Shown here in pieces: positions 43,463-53,395 of a DNA stretch of 64,000 nt; the first letter of the stretch is position 1; every line of letters starts with the position of its first letter. Source of the stretch: Symbiodinium natans (Eukaryota > Sar > Dinophyceae > Suessiales > Symbiodiniaceae); the NCBI GenBank assembly GCA_905221605.1, contig CAJNDS010000990.1, forward strand, positions 153,501 to 217,500. The letters run 5' to 3'. A program made the position numbers and the translations under genes. Under the pieces are notes generated by a model, which saw only the letters and a list, made by a program, of their open reading frames with translations, made no database searches and had not been told where the DNA came from.

Positions 43463-44149
43463 CTGGAGGGTTTAGGGTTTAGGGTTTAGGGTTTTAATTA
43501 GGGTCCCTCCTGGCTTCTGCACCTGTGTCTGAAGCTTTAGGTTTAAGGTTCAGGGCCACTCCTGGATGCTGAAAGCTTAAGGAACAAACCCTGACCCCTG
43601 TAGGTCCATAGGGTTGAGGGGTGCTTTCGGTTGGGTTCAGGGATTTTTTATTTATGATTGTGCTTTAAACTTTTGCGATTTCTTAGGGTGGACGAAAATG
43701 GTCTTGACATCGGTTTCGAAACAGGGTTGTACCGTCGGGCTTGATGGCAACTGTTACAAATACAGTAGAAATCAGGTTTAGGGATCGTTTTTTTCTGAAC
43801 AGTGTTTTGCAAGCAAGGCTTTTGTCATATTCGGTGGGTCTTTGGGGTTAGGACTTTGGGGGGGAAAGACTCGGAACTTCAAACACGAGGTTTAAGGCTA
43901 AGGGACGCCTTGGCTTTCTTGAGTATAGCCACCATGGTATGCAGTCTTCGGGGCGTGGACTTTCAAAGGGGACCGAGGTTCCTTTGGGTATATAGGACGA
44001 TCCAGAGAAGTACCTACTAGGAGAAGGGAGACGGCATGAGCTCCTTCTCGTGATGCCCGCCCACACTGTGTCGATGTTTAGAAGGCAAAGTTCTTGTGGT
44101 TTAGGGATGAATCCTCGGTTTTCGGGTTCAGCTTTAGGTATGAACTGGG

Positions 44150-44290
44150 GTGGCACATGTATATACTCCTTTAAATGACTGGATTGCTCTGCGTCGGCTC
44201 TCATGCTGAAGAAACCGCAGCTGCGGGCAGTCCTGGTGAAGTTTGACGCAGCGCCGCTAGTGGTGCAATTGCCGGCAACCTGCTCCAATC
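44150..44290 (-). CDS. Exon candidate, function unknown
   Basis: EQVAGNCTTSGAASNFTRTA then RSCGFFSMRADAEQSSHLKE..; a continuous frame runs on to 43848 but passes through heptamer-like sequence, so the exon probably ends near 44150. Confidence 0.45.
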
Positions 44291-44314
44291 CAGGAACTTA
44301 GGTTAAGACCCCGG

Positions 44315-44495
44315 GCTTCATGTCGGTCCTGTACAAGTCGGACTAGAAAGGTCCAGCCAAAAACTGTTTTGGAAAAAAGGCATGTAGTTCACACAATAAT
44401 CATAATCCCTAAGAACACACGAGTCGTACAGTGCAACTGCGCGGGCACGAAACTGGATCCTTCGACTCCAGCAGGACTTCCCCCATTTTGTACGG
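44315..44495 (-). CDS. Two exon candidates
   Basis: 44409-44495 reads KMGEVLLESKDPVSCPRSCT then VRLVCS and TAG. 44315-44347 reads SDLYRTDMKPG after the acceptor TTTCTAG. Confidence 0.45.
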
Positions 44496-44734
44496 GGGTT
44501 CGGGGTTGAGGGGACACACAGAGGCTTAGGGATGAGGGTAGGGTTGCGCTTAGATTGTTGAAGATTCCGCGGTTTCGGGCTGAGGGCTTAGGCGCCCCAG
44601 AATTTAGGGTTCAGCGGTTGAGGGAACTGGGGCCATGGCTCAAACACAGGATGTGCCGCCCCTGCCACCTTTCATTGAGCGCTGGAGGAGAAGCCACAAA
44701 ATCTCCAAACCGCAAGGCCACCAAACTCCCCCAC

Positions 44735-44808
44735 CCTAAACCCTAAACCCTAAACCCTAAACCCTAAACCCTAAACCCTAAACCCTAAACCCTAAACCCT
44801 AACCCTAT
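44735..44808. repeat. CCCTAAA array
   Basis: Ten perfect heptamers abutting the end of the exon at 44815. Confidence 0.95.
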
Positions 44809-44814
44809 AAACAC

Positions 44815-45014
44815 CCAGCAGCGCAGCCTGCGACAGGCTGCCGGTGAACAGAACCTCGGCTTTGGGAGGTTCCCCCTTTTCCTAACAGTCCTTAATGCAC
44901 TAGTAGGGATTTGTAAATTGGGATCTCTACTCAGGACTGGTAGTATAAGGGAGAACATCCCAGCCAGGCTTTCACTGGCCGGCGGGGAGAAACAAAGTCT
45001 GCACTTTTGCTGGA
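44815..45014 (-). CDS. Two coding segments separated by a family A element
   Basis: 44962-45014 (DFVSPRRPVKAWLG, or CFSPPASESLAG in another frame, acceptor GTGCAG) and 44815-44865 (KAEVLFTGSLSQAALLG, GT donor) face each other across family A copy 5. The element occupies exactly the place of an intron. Confidence 0.5.
44864..44961. mobile_element. Palindromic element, family A copy 5
   Basis: GGGAGGTTCCCCCTTTTCCT.. and ..GTAGTATAAGGGAGAACATCCC. Confidence 0.8.
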
Positions 45015-45089
45015 GGGGGGAGGGGGGTGGTTTCGACATGCTAGGATTCGGGGTTTGGGTTTTCGGGTTGGTTATGTCTAGGAACCCAA

Positions 45090-45226
45090 ATACCACAGAA
45101 CACAAACAAACACAAGCAAAACACAAACACAAGCACCAGCACAAAGAAACAAAAACAAACAACAACAAACAAACAAACAAACAAAAAACAAAATAAAGCG
45201 AAACGAAACAAAAGAAAGCAAGCAAG

Positions 45227-45272
<46 letters not shown>

Positions 45273-45291
45273 CACACACACACACACACAT
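45090..45291. repeat. Compound microsatellite
   Basis: AAAC-type units, then CAGA units, then CA units (about 45228-45291). Confidence 0.95.
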
Positions 45292-45375
45292 TCAATCGCC
45301 CAGGAACCACGCTCTGGTTGTCCGCAGAGAGCGACCAGCCTCCAACCCGGAAGGCAACAAAAGGTCACACTGCTA

Positions 45376-45506
45376 AAGTGTCGGTTTGCGACTTCTGCCC
45401 TCGCACAGTGGGTTCACAAACGATTCCGGGCATCACAGTGTCACAAGCCCTGCAAATAAGCGCTTTGCCTGAGCAGGAGACATCATCGCGGCACTCCTGG
45501 CGAGGC
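45376..45506 (-). CDS. Terminal exon with a Cys pair
   Basis: RQECRDDVSCSGKALICRAC then DTVMPGIVCEPTVRGQKS.. and TGA. Six cysteines, including C-x2-C, suggest a zinc ribbon or a disulfide-rich domain. Acceptor TTGCACAG. A second frame (AELVLHSSLARSAAMM..) is also open. Confidence 0.5.
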
Positions 45507-45631
45507 TGCTGTGCAAAACGAGCTCAGCCTGTCGACTAGTCTATTCAAAGGCGCACCCTCAATCGCCCAAACCCTAAGCCAGAACTTCGGGAGCAGCTCC
45601 CACTAAACTACCCTAATATGAAGGGCCGCGT

Positions 45632-45830
45632 TCATAGAAGCGGCCAAAAGGGACCAAACGACTTAGAGACTTGACCATTCAGCTGAAAATCAAGCTGGTT
45701 TGGGTTCCGGGTTTGGGGCTTTAAGTTTTAGGGGCACGGCTTCGAACATCTGGTCAAGGGGGAGCCCAGTGGTCCTGTCTGCACTGCTTTGGGGTGGCCC
45801 AGCAGAATGCAGGAGCCTATGAAGTCTAGC
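45632..45830 (-). CDS. Two exon candidates
   Basis: 45738-45830 (LDFIGSCILLGHPKAVQTGP..) and 45632-45682 (LNGQVSKSFGPFWPLL, TGA, acceptor TTTCAG). Confidence 0.5.
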
Positions 45831-45949
45831 TCCAAAACTGCCTAGCCCCATCGGGTGTGGCGCTTGCCGGGCTTAGGGCCGTCGGCCTGTAGGGTTTTTC
45901 TGTTTGTTCGGGTTGAGGGTTCAAGGCTTCGGTCAACCCATATTCGGCT

Positions 45950-46600
45950 CTGCCCCCCCAAAAGCGCCTCACACGCCAGCGTCATCATGGCGGCCGTGCT
46001 CCTGACCGGCGGGGGAAGTGGTTCCGGCCGCCTCCTCCCTTCTAGCAGCTACATTCACGCAGAGACTTTGGGGGGGTTTTAGGGTTTAGGGTTTCGGGTT
46101 TGTGGCTGAGGGGGTTTGGAGCTCAAAGAATCAAGGATTCTGCTGCTTTGCAGGATTGGAAATCCATCATGGCCCTTGGTTTCTACACCGCCATTTCAGT
46201 GTCTTGGGCAAAGCTTCGACTACGGTACCCGAAAAACCACGTTGACACAACAAACACATGAGGATGACGGCCATGGCACGGAGATGTTCCGACGCCACTC
46301 ATGCTCATCATCGACGGTCTCACAACCAGCTTGCAGTCTTAGGGCAGGGCCTAGATTGTTTGGTGATCATTCGGCATGGATGTTTCGAGTTGGGGGCGCT
46401 TCTTCCCCCTCCGCCGCGTCCCTCCAGGAGTTTATAGGCCCCTTCAAGGCCCGCATTGCACATGGGGGTTCATGCACGCATCATCACGTGTTTGCCATAC
46501 CCGCTTGGGTTGGAGGTGATCATGGACTTCCGGTACTATGGGCACCAGTTAGGGCCGGAACAACAACAACGATGATGACGACAAGCCCGCAGTAAGCCCC
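45950..46600. other. Coding-like interval of uncertain strand
   Basis: Plus-strand reading: 46154-46260, DWKSIMALGFYTAISVSWAK.. after an excellent acceptor TGCTGCTTTGCAG. Minus-strand readings of equal quality include VPIVPEVHDHLQPKRVWQTR (about 46440-46550) and VVSTWFFGYRSRSFAQDTEM (about 46190-46255). A continuous plus frame 46116-46595 also exists. I cannot decide between them. Confidence 0.4.
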
Positions 46601-46814
46601 AGAATGACTTGTGACATCCTCCTGAACCCTCAATTTCTCAAACCCTCACTAGACATCCAATGTAATTACCTTTGCATGCGCTGAATTTCTCATCGTGCCA
46701 TGCTAGGTACGTCTAGCTAAACCCTGTAAACCCCGAGGTCCCTAAACCCTAAACCCTAATACACCCTGAACCCTATTTAACCCTGATAAGCCTCATAAGG
46801 GCTCCAAACTCCAA

Positions 46815-46890
46815 TTCCCCAGGCGCCCCGCCAGGCACTCAGTGACCGCAAGGGGCGCCCCGTGAAGCAGCGGCCCTGCTGCCGGTCTTA
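46815..46890. other. Coding-like segment of uncertain strand
   Basis: Plus: ALSDRKGRPVKQRPCCR between CCAG and GTCTTA. Minus: GRCFTGRPLRSLSAWRG between CAGCAG and a GC donor. Confidence 0.35.
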
Positions 46891-46999
46891 TTTGGGGCTT
46901 AGGAGCCGGAATCTGTGATCTCTTGGGTTACCCAAATTCCTAAGTAAGCCCCAAACCCTAAACCCTAAACCCCAAATCCTAAACCCCAAACCCTCACCC

Positions 47000-47436
47000 T
47001 AGCTGACGGCTTGCAGGCTTAGGAGCTTCGGTTCGGGACATTGGGTGCGCAGTGAGCAACGAAGAAACGAGGCTGTTGAGGCATCCAGGTCCAATATCAA
47101 AATATGGGCATCCTTTGTTGGGTTGGTTCCTTTATCAGGGACCCAGAACCACTACTAATTGCTTAAGAACGCCCCCCCAAAAAACACAAGATCATAATCC
47201 CTACGTTGCCCTTGTAAGAAAGAATATCTTTATTTTGGGGAGCTTCTGCCATAAGCCGTGGTTCGGTGGAAGATCTGTAGACGTGTCTGAAAACATGAGA
47301 AATCATCTGGGATTTCAGATACCTGGAAGGAAGGTTTAGGGTTTAGGGTTCACGTCATCCGTGAAGAACACCTGGAAACTACGGGCTTCAGGGTTCAGGC
47401 AGTACAGCACCCTCTCGTACGTAACAGAAGAAAATC
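47000..47436 (-). CDS. Three-exon gene candidate with a family B element as intron
   Basis: Exons: about 47354-47436 (SVTYERVLYCLNPEARSFQV then FFTDD, GT donor), 47257-47322 (VSEIPDDFSCFQTRLQIFHR then TT, exactly 22 codons, TTCCAG acceptor, GC donor) and 47000-47151 (WFWVPDKGTNPTKDAHILIL then DLDASTASFLRCSL.., ending TAG). The third exon starts right after the TAGTAG end of family B copy 2. In-frame joining works throughout. No family recognised. Confidence 0.6.
47151..47245. mobile_element. Palindromic element, family B copy 2
   Basis: ACTACTAATTGCTTAAGAAC at one end; the other end keeps TTTTGGGGAGCTT but has lost the outer part of its inverted repeat. Confidence 0.7.
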
Positions 47437-47571
47437 TTGTAGCGTTGTCTTATAGTACCAAAGAACAAAATATGATGACATGTTCCTTGGAGTTTCTACA
47501 ACGAAAACAACGAACATTCTTTTAAGGTGACTCAAATAAGTGCAATCCAGTTTTCGCACGGCTTAAGCCGC

Positions 47572-47615
47572 AGACACATCCAAAACAAAAAACTCAAAAT
47601 CCAAGCCCAAGCCCA
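47572..47615 (-). CDS. Exon candidate, function unknown
   Basis: GLDFEFFVLDVSA with a GC donor; short and unsupported by homology. Confidence 0.3.
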
Positions 47616-47950
47616 CAAGCCCACGGATCCTCTCGAGCCTCAGGGAAATGACCCGCAAACCCTCAATCCAGAAACCCTACAGCCCGAACCCCTAAACCGC
47701 GCTTCATGGGCCTTCTGTGGCTTGTTCGGCTTTCTGTTTCTGTTCTGTATGCTAGGGCTTGCAGGGTCTATTGGGTTTGTAGAGACTAGGGTAGGTGATA
47801 ATTAGCGGGTCTAAACCCTGAACCCTGAACCCTAAACTCTGAACCCTAAAACCGAAGGCACCCCTAAACCCTGGGTTTAGGGTTGCGGGTTGAGGGTTTA
47901 GGGTTTAGGGCTAAACACTAATCCCTGAACCCTAGACCCTGCATGAAGGT

Positions 47951-48019
47951 CTATAACAGGGTGTCGCAGGGTCCGGGTCCCTGTTCCACGCGCCCATGGG
48001 CCTTCTCAGGCACTTCGAA
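47951..48019 (-). CDS. Terminal exon candidate
   Basis: VPEKAHGRVEQGPGPCDTLL then TAG. Confidence 0.45.
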   Translation of the reverse strand, partial: FEVPEKAHGRVEQGPGPCDTLL

Positions 48020-48069
48020 ACCTTCAGGGATTTAGGGATTTCGGGGTTCTTTTGAAACCCTAAACCCTA

Positions 48070-48205
48070 AACCCCTAAAGGTTTTGGATTTAAGCGTTTG
48101 GGCCACTTAGGACTTATAAGGGCTTTGGATTTCAGGGTTTGGGCCACTTCAAGGTTTGGGACTTGTGAGGGTTTTTGGATTTAAGGGTTTAGGCCACTTA
48201 AAGCT
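48070..48205 (+). repeat. Tandem repeat of ~45-60 bp
   Basis: Three units with TTTGGATTT[A/C]AG and GTTTGGGCCACTT. Confidence 0.75.
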
Positions 48206-48424
48206 TTTCGGAAACTAGGGTTCAGGAAGTTAGGGTTTAGTCCTCAGGAGCTTCTTTTTGGCTTGAGCTGCGGGACAGGCTCTGGGCCAAGAACAGGAGG
48301 TCCCAAGAGGGACCAGAACTCAGAGCCTAAACCCTAAACCCTAAACCCTAAACCCTAAACCCTAAACCCTGAACCCTGAACCCTAAACCCTAAACCCCTA
48401 ACCCTAAACCCTACACCTACAAGC

Positions 48425-48671
48425 CCTCATCCTCCAACCCGCTCCTTCCAGCCGGCACTTGAGGAACATTACAGCTTGAGCCCGCTGATCCACCCTAACC
48501 CCCCCAAACTCCAAACCCAAATCCCTAACAAAAACCCGAACCCTAAACCCCAAGCCCGAACCCCAAACCCTAAACCCTATAAACCCCCAAAAAACCCAAA
48601 CGCTAAGCCCTGGAGCCTCGGCACTGCGGCACCCAGCCCGCCGCACCCTTCCCCAGGAAAGGAGGTGCCGC
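48425..48671 (-). CDS. Two exon candidates of one gene
   Basis: 48617-48671 (AAPPFLGKGAAGWVPQC, acceptor ATCCAG, GC donor) and 48425-48494 (VDQRAQAVMFLKCRLEGAGW then RMR, GC donor). A third candidate at 48250-48318 (FWSLLGPPVLGPEPVPQLK) is also open on the plus strand. Confidence 0.5.
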
Positions 48672-48776
48672 CTGGATGGTTTAGGGTTTAGGGTTTAGGG
48701 TTTAGGGTTTAGGGTTTAGGGTTTAGGGTTCAGGGTTTAGGGTCTAGGGTCTAGGGTTTAGGGTTTAGGGTTTAAG
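48671..48776 (+). repeat. TTTAGGG array with TCTAGGG variants
   Basis: About 14 units in tandem next to an exon. Confidence 0.95.
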
Positions 48777-48820
48777 TTTAGTAGGAGACTCTGAAAGTCT
48801 GATGGTTAAGGTGTATAGGG

Positions 48821-48955
48821 AGGGACTCTTAGAAGGGACCCTTAATCTTCTTCCCCCTATATATACCTTTCACATTCCCTATGTACCGAAGTAGCCCCCT
48901 AATAGCCCCCAAAACAACCCCTGAGGTCCCCCATAAGGGTCCCAAGAATCTCTTG
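48821..48955. mobile_element. Palindromic element, family E
   Basis: GACTCTTAGAAGGGACCCTTA and the inverted TAAGGGTCCCAAGAATCTC, with a CCCC-rich centre. Only one copy was seen. Confidence 0.5.
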
Positions 48956-49139
48956 GGAGAGTGGGTTTTTTGCGCTGTAGGCGCTTAGGGTCTTGTTGCG
49001 GGGTTTGCGGGTTAGTTCAGGATTCTTCGCATGCGTTTTAAGGGTAGGGCCGGAGTTCAGGGTGGGGGTTTAGGGGTTGAACTAGGGCCTGAGGCTTTGG
49101 GGCTTTGGGGGCTCGAGGGTTTTGAGGGTTTAGGGACAC

Positions 49140-49545
49140 CGCCCTGCACCCCAACACAGACACACAGCCAATCCTACCCCAAATCCTATATCTGAAAGAC
49201 CAACGCCATGACGTACCTAGTAAAACCGATACACAGTTGAAAAGAATACATCTAACAATCTTTTTCCACACCCAAAACCCTAAAACAACGATTAGTGGAG
49301 CAAGTTCTGAGATTTAGAGATCGTCAGGAACCTTACTAAACCCTAAACCCTAAACCAAAAAGGTTCAACAGCCTACGCGGAGGAACTGCTAGCCCGTCAC
49401 CGTCTAAGCCCCTGCGTAGACACACGGAATCTCGGAGCTCAATCAAAAAAACAAGAGCCGCGACTGCCGATTGACCCGAGAGCACTCCATGCCTTTATAA
49501 ACACTGATAGCCGACCTCAAAAGCCTAAACACCAAACAAGGTAGG
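49140..49545 (+). CDS. Plus-strand exon candidates
   Basis: 49138-49260 (TALHPNTDTQPILPQILYLK..) and 49355-49545 (GSTAYAEELLARHRLSPCVD.. to QKPKHQTR, TAG) are open over about 40 and 60 codons. The first is also open on the minus strand. No family recognised. Confidence 0.4.
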
Positions 49546-49595
49546 GAACATGTGACTCAACTCTAGGGCCCTGCACCCCTGAAGCACTGAACGTT

Positions 49596-49696
49596 GGGAT
49601 GTTCCCCCTGACACTAACTGTCCTTAATCGGGATTCTTATAGCACCCCCTATCACAATCCCTATTTCAGGACTGTTAGTATATTGGGGAGCATCCC
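49596..49696. mobile_element. Palindromic element, family A copy 6
   Basis: GGGATGTTCCCCCTGACACT.. and ..TTAGTATATTGGGGAGCATCCC. Confidence 0.85.
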
Positions 49697-49802
49697 AATC
49701 TTGAAGTGCTGTGCAGCAAGGCCCCCCTGCGCGGCCGACAGTCAAGTTGTCCCGGCCGCTGCTGTCGCAAGAGCCTAAAACAGTCTTTTGGGACTTAGGG
49801 TT

Positions 49803-49928
49803 GGGATGTCCCTTATACTGACAGTCCTTAACAGGGATTATAGTGCCCCCTATTATCATCCCTATATGATCATACGGGGTACTTTATAAGTTCCTATTCA
49901 GGACTCTTGGTATAAGGAAGAACCTCCC
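49803..49928. mobile_element. Palindromic element, family A copy 7
   Basis: GGGATGTCCCTTATACTGAC.. and ..CTTGGTATAAGGAAGAACCTCCC. Longer than the other copies because of an inserted TATATGATCATACGGGGTAC segment. Confidence 0.8.
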
Positions 49929-50287
49929 AAGTCTTAGGGTTTGTTCAGCTCGACAAGTGGGGATCCTAAAGGGCCTATAAGGGGGTTTTGAAAGGGATTG
50001 GCGACGGGATGGGAAACTAGAAAAACAAAAGCCCCACACCCTTAAACCCTTAAACCCTCAAACCCTCAAACCCTCAAACCCTCAAACCCTTAAACCCTTA
50101 AACCCTCAACCCTAAACACTACACCCAAGCCGGGTGTGAGATCTGGGGCAAGAAAAGGGAAGCTTCGCTTACTCCCTGATATCGCCAAACCCCCGAACAC
50201 CGAAACCCCCAAACCTTAAACCCCCAAACCCCTAAACCCCTAAATTCCTAAACCCCTCAACCCCTAAACCCCTAAACCCCAGAACCC

Positions 50288-50938
50288 TGCGCCGCACCAA
50301 GAGGGTCTGGGTTCTGGTCATGCCCATCATCATGAAACCTAAACCGGGCTTCTCGCCATTCTCCCCACGGCCCTACATGCTAAACCCTAAACCCTTAACC
50401 CTTAACCCTTAACCCTGAGCCCCAAACCCTGAACCCCAAACCCTAAACCCTGAACCCTAAACACTAAACCCACCTCATGGAACTTTTAATATTCTTCCAC
50501 ATCCAGTCCAACTCGAACCTTTCGCTTACGACACTCGCCTTACAGGGTCCACTTACAGTGCCATTCTGGGACGAGGGTTTGAGGTTGAGGGTTTGAGGTT
50601 GAGGGTTTATCGAAGTGGCCATGCTTAGGCTCTATTGTATCCAGCTCCACTCCCTTTAGGGGTGGTCTCTAGCCTTGGCTGGCCCTATAAACCCCTCTTA
50701 AAACATCGTCCTCGTCATGTGGCCCGCTAGATTCAGAACATCCCCAGGACCTTCGAGGCTTGCCGGAGTTGGGGGGGCCCCCGCAACCTCCAAGAGCCCT
50801 CAAACTCCAAATCCATCAATTCCGGGAGTTTCCTAAACCCTAAACCCTAAAGCCTAAGCTCACCGAATTCAGTGCAGGGGCAGTGGTAGTCGCCCCAAAA
50901 GGAAGAGCCGTTCACCACCTCGAGCTCGAGAGTCTCTC
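50288..50938 (-). CDS. Run of exon candidates, unknown gene(s)
   Basis: In order: 50864-50938 (RETLELEVVNGSSFWGDYHC then PCTEF, consensus GTGAGC donor), 50671-50772 (NSGKPRRSWGCSESSGPHDE.., TAG), 50470-50575 (VSGPCKASVVSERFELDWMW then KNIKSSMR) and 50288-50337 (FMMMGMTRTQTLLVRRR, acceptor TTTAG, GT donor). The 50470 segment is also open on plus. Confidence 0.5.
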
Positions 50939-51040
50939 GGAAAATGGTTTATAGGGCTTGGGGCTTAGGTGTAGGGTTTCGGGTGAAGGGTTTAGGAATT
51001 GGGGTCCAAGGTATATATGTTTCAGGGGTTTGTCAAACTA

Positions 51041-51391
51041 AGGTTTAGGGTTTAGGGTTTAGGGTCTAGGGTTTAGGGTTTAGGGTCTAGGGTCTAGGGT
51101 CTAGGGTCTAGGGTTAGGGTTTAGGGTTTAGGGTTTAGGGTTTAGGGTTTAGGGTTTAGGGTTTAGGGTTTAGGGTTTAGGGTTTAGGGTTTAGGGTTTA
51201 GGGTTTAGGGTTTAGGGTTTAGGGTTTAGGGTTTAGGGTTTAGGGTTTAGGTTTAAGGGTTTAGGGTTTAGGGTTTAGGGTTTAGGGTTTAGGGTTTAGG
51301 GTTTAGGGTTTAGGGTTTAGGGTTTAGGGTTTAGGGTTTAGGGTTTAGGGTTTAGGGTTTAGGGTTTAGGGTTTAGGGTTTAGGGTCTAGG
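51041..51391 (+). repeat. Largest TTTAGGG array
   Basis: About 50 heptamers, mostly perfect, with a run of TCTAGGG variants at the left end and one TTTAAGGG near the middle. Confidence 0.97.
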
Positions 51392-51397
51392 GGTTGC

Positions 51398-51581
51398 CTA
51401 AGAGACCTTTCTCGGCCCGTTTTGTGCTCCGAGGGGTCCGGGTTGTGAGTTCGTGCGGGGCTTCAGGGCTCCTCCAGCTCCACCAAACGCCAAGAGATCA
51501 CAACTCAGCCCCCCAGCACCCTGACGAACCCTCATTTAACAACCCCCCAAACCCCTGAAGCACTGCACACACACACACACA

Positions 51582-51629
<48 letters not shown>

Positions 51630-51925
51630 CACAGAGAAACCCTTATGCCCTTATGCCCTAAACCCTAAACCCTGAACCCTAAACATGAAGCAGCCCAGTG
51701 TAAGCACACGGAACCCACCGTCCCAGCTACACCCTAGGCTGAGCAATTCTCGACCTCACGGACACCCAGTCTGATTCGATTTTTGAGGTTTCGGGTTTAG
51801 GGCAGTTTAGGGTTTAGGGTTTGGGGTTTGGGGTTTGAGGGTTTGGGGTGATACAACGTGTACACGACACAGGCCTCGGCTTGTTGAGTACACCGGGCAA
51901 CGAAGTGCGTACCGTTGCTTCAGGT
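51398..51925 (-). CDS. Three exon candidates
   Basis: 51845-51925 (EATVRTSLPGVLNKPRPVSC..), 51733-51786 (ESDWVSVRSRIAQPRV, TAG) and 51398-51490 (WSWRSPEAPHELTTRTPRST..). The first and last are partly open on the other strand. Confidence 0.4.
51567..51632. repeat. CA/CACG compound microsatellite
   Basis: CA units, then CACG units, then CA units again. Confidence 0.95.
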
Positions 51926-51998
51926 TCGCGGTTCCGGGTTCAGGGTTTGGGGTGATTAAGGGTTCGATGTTCGGGGTTTATACGGTAAGGGTTATGTT

Positions 51999-52103
51999 GT
52001 GGGTTTACGAAAATACGGGGCCCCCAATATAGATTCCCAAATAGTAGTATCCCCTTATAATAAGGACCCCAAGAAGGTACCTCCAACTTCGGAAACCCCC
52101 ATT
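51999..52103. mobile_element. Palindromic element, family C copy 2
   Basis: GTGGGTTTACGAAAATACGG.. to ..TTCGGAAACCCCCAT; opposite orientation to the 40507 copy. Its right end touches the 1.7 kb transposon. Confidence 0.7.
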
Positions 52104-52507
52104 TAGTTAGCAATGACCATTTCCATTTTCTAATCATGCACCACCCCCTAGCACCCAAACCATAACAACCTATACCTCAACCTTCAACCAACCCAAGACC
52201 CATAGGTAGAACCCTAGGAATAACTCACCCAAAGACCCAAAACCATAACAACCTATACCTCAATGCCCACAAGATAGAACCACTAGAAGAAACCATACAC
52301 CACCACATAGAAAAATCCCAACCTCAACTCCATACACCCGCACACCCATAGAAAAACCATATTCCCAACCCGAAATCCCTAACCCTTGAAAATGGAAATG
52401 GTCATCTTAAATAATTTTACAATAATAGGAATAAGGTTTAGGGATAAGGTTTTAACTATAATATAGTTATAGTCTGTAACAACTTAAGGATTATAACTAC
52501 ATTGTAC

Positions 52508-53068
52508 TTATGACTTTTCAACTGGAACTTCAATAATCACTCTATCCTTATGCTTTCCGAATAGCATAAAGTGATCTTCTAAAAACTCATCATTCATTAG
52601 CAACTGATGGACGTGATTGAATACTTTATCAATATCGGGTTTAGGTTTCTCGGGTTCTGGATGTAGTTCATCATCAACAAATTTGTTGGGGAATTGTTCG
52701 TTTAGTCGTTTGCGTATTTCCCTTTTCTGCTTTTCGTATTGCGCCTTAATCTCTGCTTGTAATTCGTGGTTTAGTTTGCCTTCTTTCCTTAAATTACCTA
52801 GCTTTGTTAAATAACCTTTCATCAATACATTTAGTTCTGAGTTCGGGTGTAACGCATAATGGAAATGGGCATCCCAGTTTTCGTGTTTTATCTTATGCCC
52901 GCATTCTTCGCATAATTGGCTCCCTTTTGCCCTCTCTTCTCTTCGTGCTTGGTTATATTCCTTCTGGTTTTTCTTGTAGCATTCTCTTTCGCTTCACGGC
53001 ACCTATTATCCGTCAAACTCTTCGTCATCTTTTGTAGCACAGCACGATTTACACACTCGTTTTTCCAT
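52508..53068 (-). pseudogene. Transposon-encoded zinc-finger/coiled-coil protein, interrupted
   Basis: A 187-codon frame starting MEKRVCKSCCATKDD and ending RVIIEVPVEKS. Codons 21, 22 and 25 are TAA, TAG and TGA. The next frame through that patch encodes DNRCRE, so two compensating small indels are the simplest cause. Cys pairs (CKSC, CEEC with H..H after it) suggest zinc binding; then comes a Lys/Glu-rich coiled-coil of about 100 residues. Codons are A/T-rich (AAA, ATA, TTA), unlike host exons. It may be a DNA-binding accessory protein; no transposase motif was seen. Confidence 0.6.
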
Positions 53069-53164
53069 CTTACTATACTATAAAGTCTAGTCTTTAGGCA
53101 TGGTTAGACTGAAAAATCTTCTACTATTTTAATTAATATTAGAACATTTGAACGAGCAATGGGC

Positions 53165-53395
53165 AATACTTGGCCAGGCGAAAGGTGACTGACCCTGTGT
53201 GCGAACAAACCAGGAGCCAGGACGGACCGCAAGAAAAGACTGGAATGGCGCCCTTTGTGCCAGTGCCAGAAAGAACAAGGCAAATGCCAGGCCAGCTTTC
53301 AAGGCCATCAAGGAATGGCTGCAGGAAGAAATGCCCAGTGAGGCTGCGGTCGAAGCTGAAAGCGGAATTTGGACAAGTAACTCATGCTGTACTGC
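53165..53395 (+). CDS. GC-rich, host-like segment inside the transposon
   Basis: Within the AT-rich element this piece has host-like composition and an open plus frame (TARKDWNGALCASARKNK.. then AFKAIKEWLQEEMPSEAAVE). It may be a captured host exon. Confidence 0.4.

Noticed and set aside
44785-45368. Minus-strand frames with long VCVCVC/LSVCLSVC runs
   Set aside because: Generated by the CA and CAGA microsatellites.
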